Source: Gammaproteobacteria bacterium (GTDB lineage: Bacteria > Pseudomonadota > Gammaproteobacteria > GCA-001735895). From it: a stretch of 5,991 bases of DNA. Shown in pieces: positions 1 through 5,991 of the stretch (the stretch's first letter is position 1; each line of letters opens with the position of its first letter). The notes beneath the pieces were generated by a model. That model worked only from the letters and a program-made list of their open reading frames with translations. It was not told where the DNA came from and did not search any database. The position numbers and the translations under genes were made by a program. Where the stretch lies: contig JAOTUD010000201.1 in NCBI GenBank assembly GCA_029864065.1, positions 1 to 5,991 on the forward strand. The letters run 5' to 3'.

Positions 1-888
1 ATCAAGCGTACCGCTCGCCGAATCGACAAAATGGAGCCGCCCTACAAGAAAGCCTTCATAGAGGTCGACGAACGCTGGGCCGACAGGACGCACTGGCTGT
101 CGCTCGGCATCATGAAGGACAAGGTGACCTTCGGCTATTACCTGAACTCGGTCGACCTGGACTACGACTTTAACAAGAACATCATTCAGCAGGACGAGGA
201 CCGCCGCGTTTACAACCTGCTGTGGTGGCGCACGATCCTGGTCAGCATCATCGTGACCCTCGCCTGCCTGGTGCTGGCCTACCCGGTTGCCTACCTGCTG
301 GCGACGCTGCCGATGCGCATTTCCAACCTGCTGATGATTTGCGTGCTGATGCCGTTCTGGACCTCGCTACTGGTGCGCATCGTCGCGTGGATGATCATGC
401 TGCAGCAAAACGGGGTCGTCAACGACACGCTGGTCGCGGCCGGGATCCTCAGCGACGAAAACCGATGGGCGATGATGTACAACTTCAACGGCACCGTCAT
501 CGTCATGACGCAGATCCTGTTGCCGTTCATGATTCTGCCGATTTACAGCGTCATGAAGACGATCCCGCCGAGTTTCATGAGGGCGGCGCAAAACCTCGGC
601 GCGACGCCGACGCTTGCCTTCATCCGCGTCTACGTGCCGCAGACCATCCCCGGGGTCGGCGCCGGCTGTATCCTGGTGTTTATCGTCGCGATCGGCTACT
701 ACATCACGCCCGAGCTGGTCGGCGGCAAGGATGGTCGCCTGATCGGCAACATGGTGGCCTACCATATGCAGCGCTCGCTGAACTGGGGCCTCGCCGCGGC
801 GATGGGCACAATCCTGCTGGTGGTGATCCTGGTAATGTACTGGATTTATGACAAGATCGTCGGCATCGACAACATGAAGATGGGTTAG
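1..888 (+). CDS. ABC transporter permease, PotB-like (5'-partial)
   Basis: This is an inner-membrane permease subunit of a spermidine/putrescine-type ABC importer (COG1176-like); the actual substrate cannot be told from the sequence. The reading frame is open from base 1, so the gene starts upstream and the Met at base 31 is probably internal. Counting from that Met, hydrophobic segments lie near residues 66-90, 98-122, 151-172, 208-232 and 255-275. These are five of the expected six, so the first membrane segment lies outside the window. The EAA loop that docks on the ATPase is at about 185-205, with AAQNLGATP followed by VPQTIPG, including the conserved Gly190. The charged stretch before residue 60 fits the long periplasmic loop between TM1 and TM2 seen in ~400-residue members. 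The gene ends in TAG at 886-888, 4 bp before the partner permease, so the two are almost certainly co-transcribed. Family assignment is firm; polyamine specificity is not. Confidence 0.93.
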   Translation: MKRTARRIDKMEPPYKKAFIEVDERWADRTHWLSLGIMKDKVTFGYYLNSVDLDYDFNKNIIQQDEDRRVYNLLWWRTILVSIIVTLACLVLAYPVAYLLATLPMRISNLLMICVLMPFWTSLLVRIVAWMIMLQQNGVVNDTLVAAGILSDENRWAMMYNFNGTVIVMTQILLPFMILPIYSVMKTIPPSFMRAAQNLGATPTLAFIRVYVPQTIPGVGAGCILVFIVAIGYYITPELVGGKDGRLIGNMVAYHMQRSLNWGLAAAMGTILLVVILVMYWIYDKIVGIDNMKMG

Positions 889-892
889 AGAC

Positions 893-1783
893 ATGGCGCT
901 ACCGATTTATGCAACCCCCGGGCAACGCATCTGGCACTACTGCTACATGGCGTTTTGCATCTTCGTGCTGTTCTTCCTGGTGGCCCCGCTGGTCGCGGTC
1001 ATCCCGCTGTCGTTTACGTCGTCGCCGTTCCTGAATTTCACCCCGGAAATGCTCGCCCTCGATCCCGAGGGATTTTCGGTGCGCTGGTACAAGAGCCTGT
1101 TCGGCATGTGCGGCGACATCGACGCCGTCGCGTCGACGATGTGCAATGACAAGTGGATGACCGGCGCCGGCCGCAGCCTTTATTACGCGGTGCTTTCGAC
1201 GCTGCTCGCCACCTTCCTCGGCACGCTGGCGGCGCTCGGCCTGTCCAGCGAACATATGCCCGCCAAGCGCCCGATCATGGCATTGATGATTTCGCCGCTG
1301 ATCGTGCCGCTGATCATTACCGCGGCCGGCATGGCGTTCTTTTTCGCCAGGGTCAACCTGTCGAACACCGACGCCGGCATTATCCTCGCCTACACGATCC
1401 TGGGCATGCCCTTCGTCGTGATCACGGTAACCTCGACGCTGGTCGGCTTCGACCGGGGCCTGATGCGCGCCGCGGCCAACCTCGGCGGCACCCCGGCCTA
1501 TAATTTTTTCAAGATCCAGATGCCGCTGATCGCCCCCGGCATGATTTCGGGCGCGCTGTTCGCGTTCATCACGGCCTTCGACGAAATCGTCATCATCCTG
1601 TTCATCGGCGGCCCCGGCCAGCATACGCTGCCGCGCCAGATGTGGTCCGGCATCCGCCAGGAAATCAGTCCGACGATCCTGTCCGCGGCGACCATCCTGG
1701 TGCTGTTTTCGATATTGCTGCTGACCACGCTGGAACTGCTGCGCCGGCGCAGCGAGCGCATCCGGGGTATAACGCCGCACTAA
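893..1783 (+). CDS. ABC transporter permease, PotC-like
   Basis: This is the second inner-membrane permease of the same importer (COG1177/PotC-like), expected to form a heterodimer with the preceding gene product and couple to an ATPase encoded elsewhere. It has 296 residues, slightly longer than the usual ~260-280. Six hydrophobic segments lie near 15-39, 95-117, 126-152, 161-185, 215-235 and 262-282. The EAA loop is at about 193-213 (AAANLGGTP, then QMPLIAPG, with conserved Gly198), and a family-typical AFDE follows at 228-231. The ATG at 893 is 4 bp after the upstream stop and has only a weak purine stretch before it, which suggests translational coupling. The extra length sits in the first periplasmic loop, around residues 70-90, and contains Cys73 and Cys84, which could form a disulfide. 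The C-terminus is basic (RRRSERIRG), consistent with a cytoplasmic end. The substrate is unknown: polyamines, amino acids or other small organic cations are all possible. Confidence 0.93.
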   Translation: MALPIYATPGQRIWHYCYMAFCIFVLFFLVAPLVAVIPLSFTSSPFLNFTPEMLALDPEGFSVRWYKSLFGMCGDIDAVASTMCNDKWMTGAGRSLYYAVLSTLLATFLGTLAALGLSSEHMPAKRPIMALMISPLIVPLIITAAGMAFFFARVNLSNTDAGIILAYTILGMPFVVITVTSTLVGFDRGLMRAAANLGGTPAYNFFKIQMPLIAPGMISGALFAFITAFDEIVIILFIGGPGQHTLPRQMWSGIRQEISPTILSAATILVLFSILLLTTLELLRRRSERIRGITPH

Positions 1784-1841
1784 ACGGCGCCCTTGAGCGC
1801 AGATCCAGTCCCTCGATCGGTTCAGCCATAGTCTCATCGAT

Positions 1842-2072
1842 ATGAATGCAGGCGACAGGGTGTATTACCTGTACACCGATAAAAACGGTACCGAAATCAA
1901 GTACGCGGCGATAATCCTCGCGCAACAGGACGAGGGTTACCTGATCCGCATCGGCAGCTACGACGTGCATACCAGGGAAATAAAGACACTCGAATCGATT
2001 GCACCCGCGGCGAGCCTCGAACCGCGCTCGATTCCGTGCAGCTACGAGAACGAACTGAATGGCCGGGCGTAA
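1842..2072 (+). CDS. Small hypothetical protein (76 aa)
   Basis: I do not recognise a family for this protein. It is 76 residues with no signal peptide or membrane segment, so it is probably cytoplasmic. It begins with GDRVYYLY and alternates short hydrophobic strands with charged turns (YAAIILAQQ, YLIRIGSYDVH), which could suit a small SH3-like or Tudor-like beta barrel; that is only an impression from the pattern. There is one cysteine, near residue 67. ATG 1842 is the only ATG, GTG or TTG start available in frame after the upstream in-frame TGA at 1794-1796, so the start is well bounded, but no clear Shine-Dalgarno sequence precedes it. Codon use is GC-rich like its neighbours. It lies 58 bp after the permease gene and its TAA directly abuts the GTG of the AEC transporter in the same frame, which suggests co-expression with that transporter. 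It could still be a chance ORF, but the tight junction argues for a real gene. Confidence 0.65.
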   Translation: MNAGDRVYYLYTDKNGTEIKYAAIILAQQDEGYLIRIGSYDVHTREIKTLESIAPAASLEPRSIPCSYENELNGRA

Positions 2073-3002
2073 GTGCTAACGACGCTTAACGCGATTACCC
2101 CGATTTTCCTGATCATCGCAACCGGCTACCTGCTGTTCAGAACCAGGGTGGTCGACGAGGCGGTCTGGTCGGCGATCGAACATATCTGTTTCTACCTGCT
2201 GCTGCCGTTTCTGATCATTCGCACGCTGAGCCGGGCCAACCTGGGTAACGTCCCGATAATCGACTTCGTGACCGTGCTGGTGGTCGCGATTCTCGGCATG
2301 TCCGCGGTACTGATATTGACCCATGCGCTGGTCTGGAAACGATTTCCGCAAAGCGGCCCAAGTTTCAGCAGTATATTCCAGGGCGCGACCCGGTTTCACG
2401 GTTTCGTCGCGATCGCGGTGATCGGCCCGCTTTACGGCGACGACGGCGTAGCGCTGGGGGCACTGGCGCTGGCCATCATGGTGCCGCTGCTCAACGTCAT
2501 CTCGGTAATCGTGTTATCCATTTACGGGCATAGCGAAACCCGGCCCGAAGTCGCCGCCGTGATCCGCAAAATTCTGACCAATCCGTTGATCATCGCCTGC
2601 GCCGTGGGTCTCCTGCTTAACCGGATCGACGTGCCAGACATCCTGTTCCAGGCAATCGACATCATCGGCGCCGGGGGCCTCGGACTCGCGCTGCTCGCGG
2701 TCGGCGCCGGCATGAAACTCGGCCACGCGGCGCAACACAAGCTGCTGCTCGCGATCGGCGTATTGACCCGACTGATCGGCATGCCGATTATGGTCATCAT
2801 CATGTCCTGGCTGGTCGGGCTGGACGGGCTCGCGCGTAGCGTGGCAATTATTGCGGGTGCAGTCCCGACCGCGGCCTCGGCCTACGTCATGGCGCGCAAG
2901 ATGGGCGGCAACGCCGAACTGATGTCGAGCATCGTGACCTTCCAGGTCCTGGTCGCATTCTTTACGCTGCCGATGTTCATTTACGTCGCCGAATTGCTCT
3001 AG
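2073..3002 (+). CDS. AEC family transporter (auxin efflux carrier-like permease)
   Basis: This is a secondary membrane transporter of the AEC family. Characterised bacterial members move small carboxylates such as malonate or malate; the substrate here is unknown. Its 309 residues match the usual ~300-320. About ten hydrophobic segments are visible, near residues 7-22, 33-50, 62-88, 106-122, 125-150, 165-183, 190-215, 222-245, 253-273 and 284-306. The N-terminal ITPIFLIIATGYLLFRTRVV and the C-terminal AVPTAASAYVMARKMGGNAE followed by a TF...TLP helix are family hallmarks. The start is GTG at 2073, immediately after the previous gene's TAA (2070-2072). It gives a normal family N-terminus, and the next in-frame Met is near residue 76, inside the membrane domain, so a later start is unlikely. 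The ribosome-binding site is weak, which fits translational coupling to the small gene. A hairpin about 30 nt past the stop may end transcription. Confidence 0.92.
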   Translation: MLTTLNAITPIFLIIATGYLLFRTRVVDEAVWSAIEHICFYLLLPFLIIRTLSRANLGNVPIIDFVTVLVVAILGMSAVLILTHALVWKRFPQSGPSFSSIFQGATRFHGFVAIAVIGPLYGDDGVALGALALAIMVPLLNVISVIVLSIYGHSETRPEVAAVIRKILTNPLIIACAVGLLLNRIDVPDILFQAIDIIGAGGLGLALLAVGAGMKLGHAAQHKLLLAIGVLTRLIGMPIMVIIMSWLVGLDGLARSVAIIAGAVPTAASAYVMARKMGGNAELMSSIVTFQVLVAFFTLPMFIYVAELL

Positions 3003-3031
3003 CCTGATCGGAAACAATCGCCTGTCATCAC

Positions 3032-3055
3032 TGCGGCGCAAGCCGCACAGTTCTT
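3032..3055 (+). terminator. Possible terminator hairpin after the AEC gene
   Basis: TGCGGC at 3032-3037 pairs perfectly with GCCGCA at 3042-3047 around a GCAA (GNRA-type) tetraloop. The stem is six pairs, five of them G-C. It is followed by CAGTTCTT, a poor T-tract. Position (30 nt after the AEC stop, before a converging gene) favours a terminator. The short stem and interrupted T-run make it weak, and it could instead be a simple RNA-stabilising hairpin. Confidence 0.4.
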
Positions 3056-3121
3056 GGTCAGATCGAAAATTAATGAGGCACAGCCCTGGCTTGTCAGAGG
3101 ACAGGTTTTTGATCTGACCAA
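3054..3121. repeat. Imperfect inverted repeat, 17-pair arms with 34-nt loop
   Basis: The left arm, 3054-3070, reads TTGGTCAGATCGAAAAT. The right arm, 3105-3121, reads GTTTTTGATCTGACCAA. Pairing position by position gives 15 Watson-Crick pairs and two G-T (G-U in RNA) pairs, with no mismatch; the outer 11 pairs are perfect. The 34-nt loop, 3071-3104, has its own small hairpin option, with TGTC at 3092-3095 and GACA at 3100-3103. It lies wholly between two converging genes. The A/T-rich inner stem differs from the GC-rich surroundings, so it could be a REP/MITE-like dispersed repeat, the remnant of an insertion, or a bidirectional terminator. The structure is directly visible; its nature is inferred. 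Confidence 0.75.
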
Positions 3122-3156
3122 AAACTATTTGGAGGGTAGCAGGGATCGAGGTGGAT

Positions 3157-3187
3157 GGCGCGGTCCGACGCCTCGGGTCGAGCCCGG
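3157..3187 (-). terminator. Tandem GC-rich hairpins past the DUF4175-like gene
   Basis: Read on the minus strand, about 22 nt after the stop of the long gene, CGGG/CCCG (3183-3186 with 3174-3177) forms a 4-bp stem with a 5-nt loop, extendable by one G-T pair. Next to it GGCG/CGCC (3169-3172 with 3157-3160) forms a second stem with an 8-nt loop. There is no T-run after either, so a classic intrinsic terminator is not supported. The minus-strand text around the first hairpin (GTCGTGCCGGGCTCGACCCG) resembles common dispersed intergenic repeats of proteobacteria, which is the other reading. Confidence 0.25.
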
Positions 3188-3208
3188 CACGACGGGGAAG
3201 GATTGTCG

Positions 3209-5991
3209 TTACGGGGCGCTCAATTCGCGGAAGTAGTCGGCGACCATGGCTTTGTACTCATCCGGCAACTCGGTCGAGCCGGAAACCAGCAGTTGCAGAA
3301 CTTCCGTCTCGTTCAATTGCCCGCGCAGCCTGTACTCGAGTTCCATCAGCGCCCGTAGCGCGAGGTCCTGCTGCTGCGTGGACAGCGAATCCCTCCGGCC
3401 ATCGCCGTCCCCGGCAAGTTCGTTGAGCTTTTCGAGCACCGGATCGATGTCTCCGGCCGACACGCCCTGGGCGACGAGACGCCCCCCCAGTTCGCCGGCC
3501 CGCTCGGCGATGCCTTCGAGCTCGCGCCAGATGATACCCTCTGCGTCGACTCCGCCGCCACCGGGACCAACGGCGGTGCCGGCCTGCTCGGCCGCCGTAC
3601 CGCTGCGTTCGCGAATAACGCGAAGCTCCCGCGTCAGCGCCCGCATCTGCTCCAGCGAGCGCTCCAGCCCGCGGGCACTCTGCTCACCGACATTCGCCCG
3701 CGCCGACTCGATATGCTCGCGTATTTGCGCGAGGCCCTGCTGGATTTCGGCTTCGTTGTCGATGGCGTGCTGCTTTTGCTGCAGTAAAACCATTTGCCGG
3801 GTGCGTCCGATGCGGTCATGCAGGCGGTACTCGCGCGCCGTCCCGATCGCCTGCTTCAGCGACTCCCCGGCCTGCGGCTGCCGCTCGCGCGCGGAATCCG
3901 TCAGCTCGCCGAGCTCGGCTTCGAGCCTCGACAGCTCGTTCGACAGATCCTGCTTGCTGTCCTCGAGCCGCTGCAGCTGCGCCTTGAGCTCGTCGCCCCA
4001 GCCTTCCTGCAGTTGCGTTACCTGCTCTTTTATCGCGGCCTGCTTTTTTTCGATCCTTTCGGCGCGGCGCAGGCTGCGTTCGATTTCCTCGCCAAACTCG
4101 GCGACGCGGCTCTGATCCAGCAGGCGCTGTGCCTCGCGTATGCCCGCGGCCGCCTGCCGCGCCTGGTCGGCGTTGCCGCCGCCAGCGCTACTGGCGTTGC
4201 GCCGCATCGCCTGGGCGGCCTCCCTCATCTGGTCGATCGACTGCTGCACCTGGGGATTGGGCTGCTCACGCGTCAGTCGTTCCAGTTGCCGCGCCATTTC
4301 CTCGAGTTGCTCGGCGAGCGCGAGCTGTCGCTCATCACTGGCGTCGCTCGACGCCTGTTGCTGGCCGCGCATACGTCGCTCTACTTCCTGTTGCTGGCGA
4401 CGCGCCAGTTCGCGCAATCGTTCCAGGGTTTCATCGATGACCTGCTCGGCGGAGGACTGCTGCTGCCCACGCTGCACCGTCTCGTACTGGTTGCGCAACT
4501 TGTCCATTTCCAGCCGAAATAGATTGGCCAGGTCCTCGCTGCCGGTGTTGTTTCCCGCCCCGCCACCGCCGCGACTGGCGAACGACAGGTTGATGTCCCT
4601 GAAAGCCGCGTCCGCCCGTTGCAGGTGCTTCAACGCTACCTGCGCGTCCGACAACGCGGTGTCGATTTCGCTTGCCTTGAGCTTGTTCTCGACCTTGATC
4701 ATCGCCTCGGCGGCGAGCGGCAATTCCTCTGTTACTATCCTGTAGCGCTCGTCCTGCTGCACCAGCGGACGGCTGCCGATACGGCGCACGATCGCTTCCA
4801 CGCGGTCGCGAATACGGGCTTCGGCGGTGGCCAGCAATTCGAGGTTTTGCCGGTAGGTTTCGGCGTCGTAGTTATCGCGATCGCGGATCATTTTGAAAGT
4901 GGCGACCACGAACTGTTTTTGCTGCTCGGATAAAAATTCCTGCTGCTGCCCTCCCTGGCCGCCGCCTCCGCCGCCGCCCCCCTGGTCGGCGCTGCGATAA
5001 TTGGTGCTGAACGGGCGCACTTGGTAAAAGAATATATCGCTGGTTGCGGTTCTCACCCGCCCTTCCGGGGCGACTTCTCTTGCCTGCACGTAATAAGAAA
5101 TCAGGTCGCCCGGGCGCAGTTCCAGGTCCTCGAGGTAGACGATATGCTCGGCCTCGACCTGCTGCCGATTGGCGGGTTCCTCGAGCGCCGGCACCAGCCT
5201 TACTCTTTGCTCGTCTTCGCCATTGATCGACAGCACCAGGTCCAGGCTGGCGATGCCCTGGTCATCGCTGGCGCGGATTTGCATGGGCGGCTCCTCGATC
5301 ATGCTGACCTTGGTATCCCTGCCGGGGCTTTTGATCGAAACGCTGGGAAAGCCATCGTTCAGCACGGTTACGCGATACTCCGGGGAGGCGTCTACCAGGA
5401 TACCGCTGGCGCGTTGCAGCCTGACCCGGTAAGCGCCGTTTTGCTCGACCATCAGCGCAGCGACCCATTCGCCATCGCGTTCGACGAGTTCGATACTGCG
5501 GCCGTCATCGAACAGCAGTTGGCCGCCGGGGATATCGATAGTCGGTACGATTCGCACCTCGACCCGGGTGTCGCGCAAGGCCGTGATATCGCCGGATCCG
5601 AGGCTGGCTTCGGGCGCTAGCATGGTATAAGCGGGATAATGATAGCGCAGGCCGATCTCCTCGATCGCCGGGATCGCGGCCACGTCGATGCGGTAGGTCG
5701 CCGAACGCTGGCCGGCGCCGTCGACGAGGTAATCGACGCCACGCGTCAGGTCGAACAGGAAAGCCTCGTAGACGCCCGGGTTTACGCCCTGGGTCATCTC
5801 GATCTGCCGCCACGAGGCGCCCCCGTCCTGCGACATCGACAGCATGACGCCGTCGCCGTCGAAGCCTTCGATCAGGGCGCTGATCAACTGGTCCGAGCCC
5901 TGCGCAATTTCGACGTTGCCCGGGCTGAGCTCGATACGGTACGGGGAATACTGGCTGGCGCCGGTCCAGGGCATCAGCAATGCCGGCGCGC
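3209..5991 (-). CDS. DUF4175-like large coiled-coil protein (5'-partial)
   Basis: This large protein of unknown function resembles DUF4175 proteins. The stop is TAA at 3211-3209. The frame runs open through the right edge, so the N-terminus, where family members carry membrane helices, is missing. A TTG at 5980 is the first start-like codon but is probably internal; residues are counted from it (923 in all). Residues 1-330 are beta-rich and Ig-like, with the recurring family patterns YHYPAYT followed by GDITALRDTRVEVRI (112-145), and ASDDQGIASLDLVLSING (237-254). Gly334-341 is an eight-glycine linker. After it come long helical, Gln/Glu/Arg-rich stretches of likely coiled coil, broken by Gly-rich hinges near 469-480, 596-602 and 803-810. 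RGQQQ occurs twice (QQQ at 506-508 and 540-542). The tail ELPDEYKAMVADYFRELSAP (904-923) is a compact conserved-looking end. It is likely membrane-anchored with a periplasmic beta region. Relatives are often encoded with MoxR, DUF58 and VWA genes; none is visible here. No enzyme motif is seen. Confidence 0.8.
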   Translation of the reverse strand, partial: APALLMPWTGASQYSPYRIELSPGNVEIAQGSDQLISALIEGFDGDGVMLSMSQDGGASWRQIEMTQGVNPGVYEAFLFDLTRGVDYLVDGAGQRSATYRIDVAAIPAIEEIGLRYHYPAYTMLAPEASLGSGDITALRDTRVEVRIVPTIDIPGGQLLFDDGRSIELVERDGEWVAALMVEQNGAYRVRLQRASGILVDASPEYRVTVLNDGFPSVSIKSPGRDTKVSMIEEPPMQIRASDDQGIASLDLVLSINGEDEQRVRLVPALEEPANRQQVEAEHIVYLEDLELRPGDLISYYVQAREVAPEGRVRTATSDIFFYQVRPFSTNYRSADQGGGGGGGGQGGQQQEFLSEQQKQFVVATFKMIRDRDNYDAETYRQNLELLATAEARIRDRVEAIVRRIGSRPLVQQDERYRIVTEELPLAAEAMIKVENKLKASEIDTALSDAQVALKHLQRADAAFRDINLSFASRGGGGAGNNTGSEDLANLFRLEMDKLRNQYETVQRGQQQSSAEQVIDETLERLRELARRQQQEVERRMRGQQQASSDASDERQLALAEQLEEMARQLERLTREQPNPQVQQSIDQMREAAQAMRRNASSAGGGNADQARQAAAGIREAQRLLDQSRVAEFGEEIERSLRRAERIEKKQAAIKEQVTQLQEGWGDELKAQLQRLEDSKQDLSNELSRLEAELGELTDSARERQPQAGESLKQAIGTAREYRLHDRIGRTRQMVLLQQKQHAIDNEAEIQQGLAQIREHIESARANVGEQSARGLERSLEQMRALTRELRVIRERSGTAAEQAGTAVGPGGGGVDAEGIIWRELEGIAERAGELGGRLVAQGVSAGDIDPVLEKLNELAGDGDGRRDSLSTQQQDLALRALMELEYRLRGQLNETEVLQLLVSGSTELPDEYKAMVADYFRELSAP

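Noticed and set aside
1773..1789. A 5-bp hairpin spanning the stop codon of the second permease (CGCCG with CGGCG)
   Set aside because: The stem is short, the loop contains the stop codon and no T-run follows. It is expected by chance in GC-rich DNA and is not good evidence of a terminator.
899..1837. A 312-residue minus-strand ORF opposite the PotC-like permease
   Set aside because: The Arg/Gln/Asp/His-rich translation is typical of antisense GC-rich sequence, while the plus strand encodes a clear six-segment permease with an EAA motif.
3054..3236. A 60-residue ORF starting at a TTG in the intergenic gap
   Set aside because: It begins inside the inverted repeat, runs through both hairpin blocks and into the end of the converging gene, has no ribosome-binding site, and its protein looks random.
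3246..4115. A 289-residue Ser/Cys/Arg-rich plus-strand ORF opposite the DUF4175-like gene
   Set aside because: Its composition is the antisense shadow of Gln/Glu/Arg codons in the GC-rich minus-strand gene. It has no recognisable domain and lies fully inside a coherent coding region.
3794..4522. A 242-residue Leu/Arg-rich plus-strand ORF
   Set aside because: The leucine richness arises from CTG read opposite CAG glutamine codons of the minus-strand gene. It has no independent start signal or family features.
4937..4985. CTG/GCC triplet runs considered as a microsatellite or repeat locus
   Set aside because: They are explained by the poly-Gly and Gln codons of the linker in the DUF4175-like gene, use mixed synonymous codons and stay in frame.

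Overview
The window is high-GC DNA (roughly 60% by eye, with GC-rich third codon positions). It looks chromosomal and proteobacterial, most likely from a marine or free-living gammaproteobacterium. That placement rests on protein flavour and gene content, not on a marker gene, so it is tentative. I see no tRNA or rRNA gene, no CRISPR array, and no transposase, integrase or phage gene.

Layout: bases 1-3002 hold four genes on the plus strand. The first two are an inner-membrane permease pair of the spermidine/putrescine-type ABC importer family; the first is cut by the left window edge and the second is complete and starts 4 bp after it. A short unrecognised 76-residue gene follows, and then an AEC-family (auxin efflux carrier-like) secondary transporter whose GTG start directly abuts the small gene's stop codon. 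The permeases form one half of an importer; the ATPase and periplasmic binding protein are expected upstream, outside the window. The small gene and the AEC gene are likely co-translated and may form a separate module, because 58 bp separate them from the permeases.

Bases 3003-3208 lie between converging genes. They hold a compact GNRA-loop hairpin just after the AEC gene (a weak terminator candidate), a 17-pair inverted repeat with a 34-nt loop that looks like a dispersed REP/MITE-type element, and a pair of GC-rich hairpins just past the end of the minus-strand gene.

Bases 3209-5991 are one long minus-strand gene, cut at its 5' end by the right window edge. It encodes the C-terminal ~927 residues of a DUF4175-like protein: a beta-rich, Ig-like, probably periplasmic region, an eight-glycine linker, and a long Gln/Glu/Arg-rich coiled-coil region. 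Its role is not established. Its neighbours outside the window (MoxR ATPase, DUF58 and VWA-domain genes are typical partners) would help place it.

Most of the window is ordinary. The parts most worth a second look are the intergenic inverted repeat and the small gene joined in frame to the AEC transporter. I did not find convincing evidence of a new system.
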